A stretch of DNA of 64,000 nucleotides from Mycolicibacterium sp. P9-22 (GTDB lineage Bacteria > Actinomycetota > Actinomycetes > Mycobacteriales > Mycobacteriaceae). Positions 16,743 through 23,770 of this stretch are shown here, piece by piece. Each line of letters opens with the position of its first letter. The stretch's first letter is position 1. Where the stretch lies: positions 142,115-206,114 of the forward strand of contig NZ_NPKP01000010.1 of assembly GCF_008329585.1 (NCBI RefSeq), read 5' to 3'. A model generated the notes under the pieces. That model saw only the letters and a list, made by a program, of their open reading frames with translations, searched no databases and was not told where the DNA came from. The position numbers were made by a program, and so were the translations under genes.

Positions 16743-18203
16743 GTGACGACACGTGCAGGTGCAGACCGCCGACAGCGCGTCTGGGATCAGCTGCGTCGGC
16801 AGGAAGGCCTAGTGCGGCGGTTGGATGTCCATGACTCTCCGGTCTTTGCCGCAGGCTCAATGACTTTCGGTCAGCTTACTGGGCTAGTCGGCTTTCATGG
16901 AGCGGGCAAGAGTTACCTGCTGTCCATGCTTAGGGCGTCTCTCCCTGGGTGGCAGACGGGGACAAACCTTCCGACTGAAAATTCTGGGCACCAAAACGAA
17001 CTGAGGGGCCGATACACGATAAATGTGCGGCACGAGGGTGAGCTTAAAGACGTCAGCATCGAGCGCCCGATGCCATGGCGACAGCGTCAGGATTTCGACG
17101 AGACCATGAAGCCCTTGCTCGCCACGATGCTCACGCCGTATGTGGCGCTGTCGGAACTCGCCTTTGTCGCGCAAAGTTATCCAGCATTGGCGTTGCCAGA
17201 GCCGGTTGAACGACTGAGGCTTAAACGAGCTGAGCTCGATGCGATCAAATCGATAACGGGTCACGAATACGCTTGGCTCGAATACGCGCAAATTGAAGGT
17301 GACGACTTTCTCTTTCCGTTTGTTCGCGGCGTTCGTGGGTCTCATTCGATAGATAGCTGGTCGATGAGTTCATCCGAGTTTTGGGTCCATTACGTGCTGT
17401 GGTGTATGCATTCGGCTAATGAACACGAGGTCGTCCTGATCGATGAGCCGGAGACGTTCTTGGCCCAACCTGGTCATCGCCCCTTTATCGACGAGATTGC
17501 ACGTCTAACGTTGAAATCCAAGTGTCAAACCGTTCTCGTCACGCATTCCGAGGCGATCATGCGACGTGTTCCACGCGAGTGTGTGCGACTGGTGACGACT
17601 GGGCCGAACGGGGCCTCTAGCAACGACGTTCGAAACGTGGATGTAGTCCTGCGCACGCTATCCCGGCACCGCACGCCGTTGTTGGCCCTGATATTCGTTG
17701 AGGATGAGCTTGCTACTCGGATACTGCAGGCTGTCCTTCACCGATTTGCGGCCGATCGCGTTGACCAATTCGACATCGTTGACAGCGGCGGCAAGGATGA
17801 AGTTCTTGCCGCAACCCGGGTTGCCGGACGCTCTCGCAGAATTAAGGTGCTCGGCGTCCTTGACGCCGATCAGCGCGCTGCTGAATTGGTTGGCGATGTG
17901 TTGTTTCTGCCTGGACGAACGGGCCCCGAGACGGCCCTAGTGGAGTCGCTACGGTCGCAGCCGGGGAGCGCTTCGGAGGCTTTGGGGGTCCACGAGTCGG
18001 ATCTCCTCTTCGCACTAGAGGCAACGCGATTCGTATCGCATCAAAGGGTTTTCGACGAGATCGCGCAGTCGCTGGGATTGTCTGCCGGAGAGTTGGTCGC
18101 CGATGTATCTATTGGACTCTGGATGGAACAGGCCGATGTTGCGGCCGACGCGCGAATGCTGGCTGAGCAGCTGATTGCCGCGATCGAATCAGGTACGGCA
18201 TGA
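16743..18203 (+). CDS. OLD-like ATPase with C-terminal TOPRIM domain
   Basis: 486-residue ABC-type ATPase fused to a TOPRIM nuclease domain, the architecture of OLD-family proteins. Walker A is GFHGAGKS (50-57), a weak signature SMSSSEFW (207-214) follows, Walker B is VVLIDEPE (230-237) and the H-loop is VTHS (266-269). The TOPRIM acidic residues are in FVED (Glu320) and LDADQ (Asp374, Asp376), then LPGRTGPETALVE. Family members cut DNA and several act in phage defence; the role here is inferred. GTG at 16743 has GTGAGG upstream. The gene is visibly richer in A/T third positions than its neighbours, stands alone without a helicase partner, and sits between ychF-end repeats, all pointing to acquisition by transfer. 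Confidence 0.83.
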   Translation: MTTRAGADRRQRVWDQLRRQEGLVRRLDVHDSPVFAAGSMTFGQLTGLVGFHGAGKSYLLSMLRASLPGWQTGTNLPTENSGHQNELRGRYTINVRHEGELKDVSIERPMPWRQRQDFDETMKPLLATMLTPYVALSELAFVAQSYPALALPEPVERLRLKRAELDAIKSITGHEYAWLEYAQIEGDDFLFPFVRGVRGSHSIDSWSMSSSEFWVHYVLWCMHSANEHEVVLIDEPETFLAQPGHRPFIDEIARLTLKSKCQTVLVTHSEAIMRRVPRECVRLVTTGPNGASSNDVRNVDVVLRTLSRHRTPLLALIFVEDELATRILQAVLHRFAADRVDQFDIVDSGGKDEVLAATRVAGRSRRIKVLGVLDADQRAAELVGDVLFLPGRTGPETALVESLRSQPGSASEALGVHESDLLFALEATRFVSHQRVFDEIAQSLGLSAGELVADVSIGLWMEQADVAADARMLAEQLIAAIESGTA

Positions 18204-18333
18204 CACAGTGCGAAGACAAACTTCGGCCCGGACAGGGTTACCGGCCGCGACAAGTCTCGGTGACATCGATCCGCAATAGCTCGTGATTCAAGTTTCGCTA
18301 ATGCCCTGTCACGTTGTTCGGCATCGCAACTTA

Positions 18334-18357
18334 GTAGAGTGCCGCTTCAACGTCTAG
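18334..18357 (+). repeat. Direct repeat, copy B (decayed ychF 3' end)
   Basis: In the ychF register this reads VECRFNV followed by TAG, against VEFRFNV-TAG in the real gene. 21 of 24 nt match copy A at 16603-16626. It looks like a relic of the ancestral ychF terminus left at the right edge of the insert. The remaining sequence from 18204 to 18416 holds no gene. Confidence 0.7.
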
Positions 18358-18416
18358 GTGGGTCTCGACCGAAAAAGGGTTCGCGATCCGGCGCATCGAT
18401 CAAGCACTATGGGCGC

Positions 18417-18965
18417 GTGTCCGTCATCGTGATCACCGGTATCCAAGCGGCCGGCAAGTCGACGGTCGCCCAAGCACTGGCGGAGAGTCTGCCCGACAGT
18501 GTCCACGTTCGCGGAGATCTGTTCCGGCGCATGATCGTGAACGGCCGGGCCGAGATGGGCAGCGCGACACCCGGGCCGAAGGCCCTGGACCAGTTGGTGT
18601 TGCGGTATGAGTTGGCCGCCGAAACGGCAGATCGCTACGCGCGAGCCGGTTTCACGGTGGTCCTACAGGACATCATCTTGGGCGAATATCTGCAGTACGT
18701 CGTCGATCACATCCGGAGCCGCCCGCTGGCCGTGGTGGTATTGGCACCGTCGGTGGCCTCCGTCGCCGAGCGGGATGCCGAACGACGGGCTATCCGTGGG
18801 AAGGTCGCGTATCAGCCAGGTCGGGCTGATATCGCGATGTTCGATGACTGGCTTCGTTCGACCACTCCGCGCATCGGGTACTGGCTCGACACTTCAGAGC
18901 TGAGCGTCGCAGAGACGGTGGCCGATATCCGCGACCACTTGGGATCTTCTGCCCGGATCGCCTAG
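18417..18965 (+). CDS. Small P-loop kinase-like AAA protein
   Basis: 182-residue nucleotide-binding protein resembling small-molecule or zeta-toxin/CPT-type kinases. The P-loop is TGIQAAGKSTVAQ (residues about 7-19). A RGDLFRRMI segment matches a substrate-binding Asp-Arg pair, TVVLQDIILGEYL forms the Walker-B strand, and RDAERRAIRGK looks like the lid. GTG at 18417 places the P-loop strand at the N-terminus; ATG at 18409 is out of frame. It lies just beyond the ychF-end relic and so may be the ancestral downstream neighbour of ychF. Convergent with arr. Substrate unknown; a chloramphenicol- or sugar-kinase-like role is possible. Confidence 0.72.
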   Translation: MSVIVITGIQAAGKSTVAQALAESLPDSVHVRGDLFRRMIVNGRAEMGSATPGPKALDQLVLRYELAAETADRYARAGFTVVLQDIILGEYLQYVVDHIRSRPLAVVVLAPSVASVAERDAERRAIRGKVAYQPGRADIAMFDDWLRSTTPRIGYWLDTSELSVAETVADIRDHLGSSARIA

Positions 18966-18982
18966 CAGCGGCGCGGTCCGCA

Positions 18983-19393
18983 CTAGTTGATGATCTCGCC
19001 GCGGTCATCGGCCCGGATGGCGGCCAGCCGGTCGCGCCACATCTGCAGAGCTGCCGGCGTCAGGCGCGTCCAATCGGTGATCTCGCCGATGATCTTCAGC
19101 GGATGCCTGCTGCGATAGGACCGGGTGGGATTGCCGGGGAACTTCTTGTCGGTGACGTTGGGATCGTTCTCGAACTCCCCGGTCGGTTCCACGGCATAGA
19201 CGCGCGGGATGCCGTCGCCCGCGGCGAGTTCGGCGGCCAGTCCTGCGCCGTCACGCAGCGCGGTGAAGTAGATGTGGTTCATCACGATCTCGGGCCGGTA
19301 GTTGGAGCGGTAACCGGCGGTGAGGTGATCTCCCACCCGCAGTTCGGCCTTGGTGCCGTGAAAGAAAGGTCCTTCGTCTGGTGCCCCATCCAT
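18983..19393 (-). CDS. arr: Rifamycin ADP-ribosyltransferase Arr
   Basis: Transfers ADP-ribose from NAD to the C23 hydroxyl of rifamycins, inactivating them. 136 residues, almost colinear with M. smegmatis Arr: FFHGTKAELRVGDHL with the His of HGTK, MNHIYFT with the conserved Tyr, AAELAAGDG, and DPNVTDKKFPGNPTRSY, the most conserved block. ATG at 19393. It is a chromosomal copy with no integron or transposon sequence around it, as in environmental fast-growing mycobacteria where Arr gives intrinsic rifampicin resistance. Convergent with the P-loop kinase. Confidence 0.94.
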   Translation of the reverse strand: MDGAPDEGPFFHGTKAELRVGDHLTAGYRSNYRPEIVMNHIYFTALRDGAGLAAELAAGDGIPRVYAVEPTGEFENDPNVTDKKFPGNPTRSYRSRHPLKIIGEITDWTRLTPAALQMWRDRLAAIRADDRGEIIN

Positions 19394-19438
19394 CCCGACA
19401 GGTTACAAACTGCGGTGATCGGCGCCGGAACGCGCAGG

Positions 19439-19933
19439 CTAGCGCGGCCTGAGCCGGAAGATCGGGATCTGCCGGCCGGCCGGGGCGGTCTTGTCGCGGT
19501 AGTCGTCATAGCCGGCGTAGACCTTTTCGGCCAGGCCGAACAACCGTGCGTACTCGTCGGGATCGGTTACCTGGGACGCGGTGAAGTTCTCCATGCCGAA
19601 CTCGCAGTCCGGATTCGCCTTGAGGTTGTAGTACCACTGGGGATGCTTGGAGCCTCCGAAGTTCGAGGCGATCAGGATGACGTCCTGCCCGTCGTGGAAG
19701 TACGTGAGCTGCACCTGGCGCCGTTGTCCGGACTTCGCGCCCGTCGTGACGAGAGGGGCATTGATGATCGGCCCCATGTTGATCCGGCCGCCGGTCAACC
19801 GGAACAGATACGGGTCGGTACGGCGGGCGATATGCCGCGCAAGTAACTGGCCTATCCGCGAACGTCCGAAGCGAACGCTGGCGTGGTACTTGTCACCGCG
19901 GGGCCTATGGGGATCGACGTAGCGCAACGGCAT
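19439..19933 (-). CDS. F420-type (Ddn-like) nitroreductase family protein
   Basis: 164-residue deazaflavin-dependent split-barrel protein (DUF385 family, which includes Ddn). Recognised from PLVTTGAKSGQRRQVQLTYF, then IASNFGGSKHPQWYYNLKANPD and a C-terminal FRLRP. The GxxSG and SxxGG...HPxW elements are family hallmarks for cofactor binding. ATG at 19933; GTG at 19942 is an alternative. It is divergent from a VOC gene 31 nt away. F420 use is known for the family; substrate unknown. Probably monocistronic. Confidence 0.87.
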   Translation of the reverse strand: MPLRYVDPHRPRGDKYHASVRFGRSRIGQLLARHIARRTDPYLFRLTGGRINMGPIINAPLVTTGAKSGQRRQVQLTYFHDGQDVILIASNFGGSKHPQWYYNLKANPDCEFGMENFTASQVTDPDEYARLFGLAEKVYAGYDDYRDKTAPAGRQIPIFRLRPR

Positions 19934-19964
19934 GTACAGCACCGTACGCGGTTATGGTGGAGCC

Positions 19965-20399
19965 ATGACGGGGGTCCGGCAGTTCCAGGTCACCTTCGAC
20001 TGCGCGGTACCCGAGCGCGTCGCTCGTTTCTGGTGTGCGGCACTCGGTTACGTGGTGCCGCCGCCGCCCCCGGGTTTCGCGGACTGGGACGAGTTCAATC
20101 GCGCGCTTCCCGCCGACCGGCAGGATTCCGCGTTCGCCTGCGTCGACCCCGACGGTGTCGGGCCGCGCCTGTTTTTCCAGCGTGTCCCCGAGGGCAAGAC
20201 CGTCAAGAACCGGGTGCATCTCGATATCCGGGTCGCTCCCGGGCTGGAAGGCGCTGATCGCCTCGCCGCGCTCGAGGGCGAGTGCGCGCGCCTCGTCGAA
20301 GTCGGGGCCACAAGGGTGCGCCTGCTGCCCGCCGGCGACGGGGAAGAGTCTTGCATCGTGATGCAGGACGTCGAGGGCAACGAGTTCTGCCTCGACTGA
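19965..20399 (+). CDS. VOC-family (glyoxalase-like) protein
   Basis: 144-residue protein of the vicinal-oxygen-chelate fold. Both halves of the betaalphabetabetabeta module are visible: VTFDCAVPERVARFWCAALGY near the N-terminus, and VHLDIRVAP ... VMQDVEGNEFCLD at the C-terminus. ATG at 19965 has GGTGGAG immediately upstream. It is a paralogue of the protein at 22515-22865. Actinobacteria carry many such proteins, some binding or modifying small molecules; no specific role can be given. Confidence 0.85.
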   Translation: MTGVRQFQVTFDCAVPERVARFWCAALGYVVPPPPPGFADWDEFNRALPADRQDSAFACVDPDGVGPRLFFQRVPEGKTVKNRVHLDIRVAPGLEGADRLAALEGECARLVEVGATRVRLLPAGDGEESCIVMQDVEGNEFCLD

Positions 20400-20407
20400 C
20401 CGGCCAC

Positions 20408-21133
20408 TCAACTGAGCATCGCCCGCAGCTCTCGTGCATTGCGCACCGCGTGCCCGCCCAGGTCATTGTTGAAGTACACCAACACATCCCGGCCCTGACC
20501 GTCCCACTCGCGGATGCGGTCGGCCCACCGGCGCAGCTCCTCGGCGTCATAGGAGCCCGCATATATCGCTTCATCTCCGGGCCCGTGCAGTCGCAGATAG
20601 ACAAGATCGGCGGTGGCGGTGACGACGCAGGGCAGGCCCGGTCCGCTCATCACCACGTAGGCGGCGCCGTGCCCGCGCAGGAGGTCGTACACCGCCGGGT
20701 CGTCCCAGGACGGATGGCGTAGCTCCATCGCCACCGGGATGCCCGCCGGCATCGCGCTCAGGAAGTGGGCCAGCCGGGCGTCGTCGCGCTGCTGCGCAGG
20801 ATGCAGCTGCACCAGCAGGGCTGCCCGCCGATCGCCGAGCTCGGTCCAGCCGGCCGCCATCCGTTCGATCCACAGCTCGGGGGAGTTCAACCGTCTGGCG
20901 TGGGTCAGACCGCGTGACGCCTTCACCGACATGGCGAAACCGTCGGGCAACCGTTGGCGCCACTGCGCGAACGTCGTCGGCTTGGGCCAGCGGTAGAAGC
21001 TGGCATTGAGCTCCACGGTGTCGAACTCCGCGGTGTAGGCATCCAGCCGGCGGGCCTTCGGCAGCTCCGGCGGGTACAGCACCCCGGCCCAATGGTCGTA
21101 GGACCAGCCCGATGTGCCGATCCGCACCGCCAT
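20408..21133 (-). CDS. DUF72 (YecE-like) TIM-barrel protein
   Basis: 241-residue protein of the DUF72 family. Landmarks are RIGTSGWSYDHW at the N-terminus, TVELNASFYRWP, FAMSVKASRGLTH, VAMELRHPSWDD and VYLRLHGPGDEAIYAGSY, then VYFNNDLGGHAVRNA at the end. The fold is a TIM barrel, but no reaction is established. Its ATG at 21133 overlaps the udgX stop by 1 nt (TGATG), so it is translationally coupled to a DNA-repair enzyme, which hints at a nucleic-acid or metabolite-repair role. That is inference from gene order. Confidence 0.88.
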   Translation of the reverse strand: MAVRIGTSGWSYDHWAGVLYPPELPKARRLDAYTAEFDTVELNASFYRWPKPTTFAQWRQRLPDGFAMSVKASRGLTHARRLNSPELWIERMAAGWTELGDRRAALLVQLHPAQQRDDARLAHFLSAMPAGIPVAMELRHPSWDDPAVYDLLRGHGAAYVVMSGPGLPCVVTATADLVYLRLHGPGDEAIYAGSYDAEELRRWADRIREWDGQGRDVLVYFNNDLGGHAVRNARELRAMLS

Positions 21134-21795
21134 CAGCGGGGGTGTCCGAGCAATGCGCCCGCCGTGCGCAGGTCGGTGACCAGGTCGGAGAAAGCGGCTT
21201 CCCGCCGCTCGGCCGGCCCGCGCAGCACCGCCGACGGGTGCGGGGTGGCCACGACGTCGAAACCGACTTCGAATTCGTCGCTCGCCGGGTGCAGCACCTC
21301 GCCCCGGTGCGCGGTCAAGCGAAAATCGTTACCCAGTAACGCTTTTGCGGCGGTGGCGCCGAGTAGCACCACAACTTCGGGATCGATGACGCCGAGCTCG
21401 GCGAACAACCACGGTCGGCAGGCGACGACCTCGGTGCGGCTGGGCGTCTTGTGGATACGGCGCTTGCTACCGGCGGCACGGGTGAATTTGAAATGCTTGA
21501 CCGCGTTGGTCACGTATACCTGTCCGCGGTCGATCCCAGCCTCGACCAGTGCCTTGTCCAGCAGGCGCCCGGCCGGGCCGACGAACGGTTCGCCGGCGCG
21601 GTCCTCCTGGTCGCCGGGCTGCTCGCCCACCAGTAACAGTCGCGCCGAGGAGGGACCCTCGCCGAACACCGTCTGCTCGGCATCCCGGTAGAGCTCGCAT
21701 CCGCGGCATCCCCGTGCCGCGTCGGCCAGCGTGCCGAGATCGAGGGTCGGCGGTATGAACTCCTGTGCGCCTGGATGCGCCACTGAAACGGCCAT
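21133..21795 (-). CDS. udgX: UdgX uracil-DNA-binding glycosylase superfamily protein
   Basis: Family-4-like uracil-DNA glycosylase homologue that removes uracil and becomes covalently bonded to the abasic product through a histidine. 220 residues. The diagnostic loop KRRIHKTPSR (111-120) contains His115, equivalent to the cross-linking histidine of M. smegmatis UdgX, and flanking sequence (YVTNAVKHFKFTRAAG; EVVACRPWL) is nearly the same. The active-site GEQPGDQED and the HPS motif are present. Cysteines suited to an Fe-S cluster are Cys30, Cys33 and Cys126; no fourth is seen. ATG at 21795. It is first in an operon with DUF72 and divergent from a P-loop gene. Confidence 0.93.
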   Translation of the reverse strand: MAVSVAHPGAQEFIPPTLDLGTLADAARGCRGCELYRDAEQTVFGEGPSSARLLLVGEQPGDQEDRAGEPFVGPAGRLLDKALVEAGIDRGQVYVTNAVKHFKFTRAAGSKRRIHKTPSRTEVVACRPWLFAELGVIDPEVVVLLGATAAKALLGNDFRLTAHRGEVLHPASDEFEVGFDVVATPHPSAVLRGPAERREAAFSDLVTDLRTAGALLGHPR

Positions 21796-21860
21796 GCGTA
21801 CGGATACCCGACTTTGTGCGGTGCATGCCTGCCGTCGGGTCGGCGCTACCGTTGAGACCT

Positions 21861-22400
21861 GTGATCTTGTGGCTGAACGGCACGCACGGTGTCGGTAAGA
21901 CGACGACCAGTCGGCTGGTGCAGGGGCTGGTGCCGGATTCGCGCATTTTCGATGCTGAGATGGTCGGCGTAACCCTGATGGGTATCGAGCCGGGCCTGCC
22001 CGAGACCGATAATTTTCAGCATTGGCCGCCGTGGCGGCCGCTCGTGGTGGAAACCGCCCGCCGCGTGCTCGAGTACACCGGCGGCACACTGGTGATCCCG
22101 ATGACGGTGCTGGTCGAGCAGTACTGGCGTGAAATCAGCGCCGGCCTTGCGCAGTATGAGATCCCGGTGCGGCACTTCGTGCTTCACGCAGACGCTGCCA
22201 CATTGCGCGCCCGCATCGAAGGCGACACCGTCATGGGTCCGTCGTCGTTCCGAATGGACCATCTGGAACCGTATGCGGAAGCCACCCGCAGTTGGCTACA
22301 CGATGAGGCCGAGGTGGTCGACACCACGAACCGCACGCCACGGGAAGTCGCCAAGCAGATCGCGGACGCCGTGGAGTTGCCAGATTTCGGAGCGATATGA
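21861..22400 (+). CDS. TmrB-like P-loop ATPase/kinase
   Basis: 179-residue nucleotide-binding protein. The P-loop VILWLNGTHGVGKTTTSR is at the very N-terminus, followed by an IFDAEMVG segment, NFQHWPPWRPLV, VIPMTV, and an arginine-rich lid region ATLRARIEGD. The pattern matches TmrB, a tunicamycin-resistance protein of Bacillus, and related uncharacterised kinases. GTG at 21861 is used because the P-loop strand normally begins the protein; a longer start at 21765 would run into the divergent udgX region. No link to tunicamycin is shown. The gene ends 10 nt before a strong hairpin. Confidence 0.75.
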   Translation: MILWLNGTHGVGKTTTSRLVQGLVPDSRIFDAEMVGVTLMGIEPGLPETDNFQHWPPWRPLVVETARRVLEYTGGTLVIPMTVLVEQYWREISAGLAQYEIPVRHFVLHADAATLRARIEGDTVMGPSSFRMDHLEPYAEATRSWLHDEAEVVDTTNRTPREVAKQIADAVELPDFGAI

Positions 22401-22409
22401 CCTTCGCCA

Positions 22410-22435
22410 AGGTGGTACTACCTGCAGTACCACCT
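22410..22435. terminator. Hairpin between convergent genes
   Basis: AGGTGGTACT and AGTACCACCT are perfect 10-bp arms around an ACCTGC loop. It begins 10 nt after the TmrB-like stop and probably ends that transcript. A second, smaller stem GTACT/AGTAC with a 6-nt loop lies at 22444-22459 and a TTTTA run follows at 22474, giving a tandem arrangement. The rest of 22401-22514 holds no gene. Confidence 0.55.
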
Positions 22436-22514
22436 GAGACGTAGTACTGCGGGTAGTACCGCTTTCGGACGGGTTTTATCGGTCTGCGCGGCGAAACTGT
22501 CGAGACATCGCGCG

Positions 22515-22865
22515 TCAAAAGGTTGCGTAGTACTGCACCAGGCAGAACTCGTGCCCCTCCGGGTCCTGCATGTTCAGCACGACGCCCTCGTCATGGTCGT
22601 GACGGACCCCCGTCCACCGCCCACCGAGGCTTTCCACCTCCGCCCGTCCGGCGTCGATATCGTCCACTTCGACGTCGAGGTGAAGACGCGCCTTCGTGCT
22701 CTTCGGCTCGGGCACCCGCTGAAAGGTCAGCCGTGGTGTCGGGCCGAAGCGCGACCCCAGCGTCGCCCAACCTGCATCATCGCCATGCTCATCGGTCGGG
22801 TCGAGTCCGAGCAGCCGGCCCCAGAAACGCGACATCCCGGCCGGATCGACGCAGTCGATCGTCAC
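22515..22865 (-). CDS. VOC-family (glyoxalase-like) protein, second copy
   Basis: 116-residue single-domain VOC protein. It opens directly at the family start VTIDCVDPAGMSRFWGRLLGL and ends NMQDPEGHEFCLVQYYATF, with HLDVEVDDIDAGRAEV in the middle. GTG at 22865 was chosen because upstream in-frame sequence lies inside the preceding gene and contains no plausible start. It begins 14 nt after that gene's stop, so the two are likely co-transcribed. A paralogue lies at 19965-20399. Function unassigned. Confidence 0.82.
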   Translation of the reverse strand: MTIDCVDPAGMSRFWGRLLGLDPTDEHGDDAGWATLGSRFGPTPRLTFQRVPEPKSTKARLHLDVEVDDIDAGRAEVESLGGRWTGVRHDHDEGVVLNMQDPEGHEFCLVQYYATF

Positions 22866-22879
22866 GCCCGACCAGCGGT

Positions 22880-23572
22880 TCAGACGATCACCGCGATCTC
22901 GTCGGTCAAGGAGTACCCCGGCGCCAACGACAGGCTGTCTCCACTCCAGAACTTGCCAGGATCGAAGTAGTTCTCCCGCTTCTCGGTGCTCAGCAGCCCC
23001 ATCTCCTCGTAGGTGATCGCCACCGTCTCGGCGCAGTACGCGGTCTCCAGCCCCTCGGACCGCCGGCGCCGCTTGTCCCGCTCGGCCGATTCGCGGACCT
23101 TGCGGTGGATGATGGGCAGCCCCCGGGTGAAATCGCTGACGATCGGCAGCCGTCCGCGCAGCCAGCGTCCCGTCAGCCGGGCCGTGGACGGGAAGGCCGT
23201 GCCGTTCATCCGGGCCACCACCTTGAGCATCTGGTCTTCCTGCTCGCGGCTGGCGGGCGGGGTGAGCTGCCGCAGCCAGGCCTTCTGGCCGTACTCGTGC
23301 ACCCAGCGCTCCGCCACTTCGCGGGCGTCGTTGAGCTGGACGCCGCGGTGATGGGTTCCTGTCCACAGATCGAGCAGCTTCTGGCCGAGTTCGGCATGCC
23401 AGATCAGCGGCGGCAGGTCATCGACCGCGACCGTCATGCCGACGTGGTTGACCGGCGCGTTGGTCAGCGCCTGGATCGCCCGGTCCGGGCCCGAGCCGCC
23501 GCGAAACAACCAGATATCGCCTGTCCGGGTCTCCTCGAGCGCCCGTGACAGGGACACCGTATTCGCGTTCAC
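22880..23572 (-). CDS. Permuted papain-like (YiiX/NlpC-P60 clan) protein
   Basis: 230-residue protein with the signature order of permuted papain-fold enzymes: an early histidine (His43 in PVNHVGMTVAV) after a GDIWLFRGG strand, and a late cysteine (Cys180 in TAYCAETVAITYEEMGLL). The histidine-before-cysteine order characterises the YiiX/YaeF group, which includes lipid- and peptide-amide hydrolases. A basic stretch RDKRRRRSEG precedes the cysteine. No signal peptide is apparent. GTG at 23572. Upstream of and probably co-transcribed with the VOC gene. The catalytic assignment is inferred from these motifs only. Confidence 0.6.
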   Translation of the reverse strand: MNANTVSLSRALEETRTGDIWLFRGGSGPDRAIQALTNAPVNHVGMTVAVDDLPPLIWHAELGQKLLDLWTGTHHRGVQLNDAREVAERWVHEYGQKAWLRQLTPPASREQEDQMLKVVARMNGTAFPSTARLTGRWLRGRLPIVSDFTRGLPIIHRKVRESAERDKRRRRSEGLETAYCAETVAITYEEMGLLSTEKRENYFDPGKFWSGDSLSLAPGYSLTDEIAVIV

Positions 23573-23599
23573 GACCGCAGCTTAGGCAGAATCTCGGCT

Positions 23600-23770
23600 A
23601 TGAAGGGCATCTGGAAGTGGATCGGGCTCGCTGGTGTCGCCGGGGTGGTGGCCGGTGGTGCGCTGGTCGCGCGGGATCAGCGCATCCGAAAGGCGTACAC
23701 ACCCGAGGACATCCGGGCCCGGCTGCACCAACGGCTGGATCAGGCGAACGGGTCTACCAGCCCTCAGTGA
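23600..23770 (+). CDS. Small membrane-anchored protein, 56 residues
   Basis: ATG at 23600 opens a 56-residue frame: MKGIWKWIGLAGVAGVVAG, a hydrophobic helix rich in glycine and alanine, then a charged tail with RKAYTPEDIRARLHQRLDQA. The amphipathic tail, the K/R after the helix and the typical high-GC codon pattern favour a real gene. It would be an N-terminally anchored single-pass protein with a cytoplasmic helical tail. It is divergent from the papain-like gene (27-nt gap), and its 3' end overlaps the convergent aminotransferase gene by 17 nt. Function unknown. Confidence 0.6.
   Translation: MKGIWKWIGLAGVAGVVAGGALVARDQRIRKAYTPEDIRARLHQRLDQANGSTSPQ

Noticed and set aside
22866..23366. N-terminal extension of the second VOC protein
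   Set aside because: The frame stays open, but the extra sequence overlaps the papain-like gene in another frame and is Arg/Pro-rich. The VOC fold starts at the GTG at 22865.
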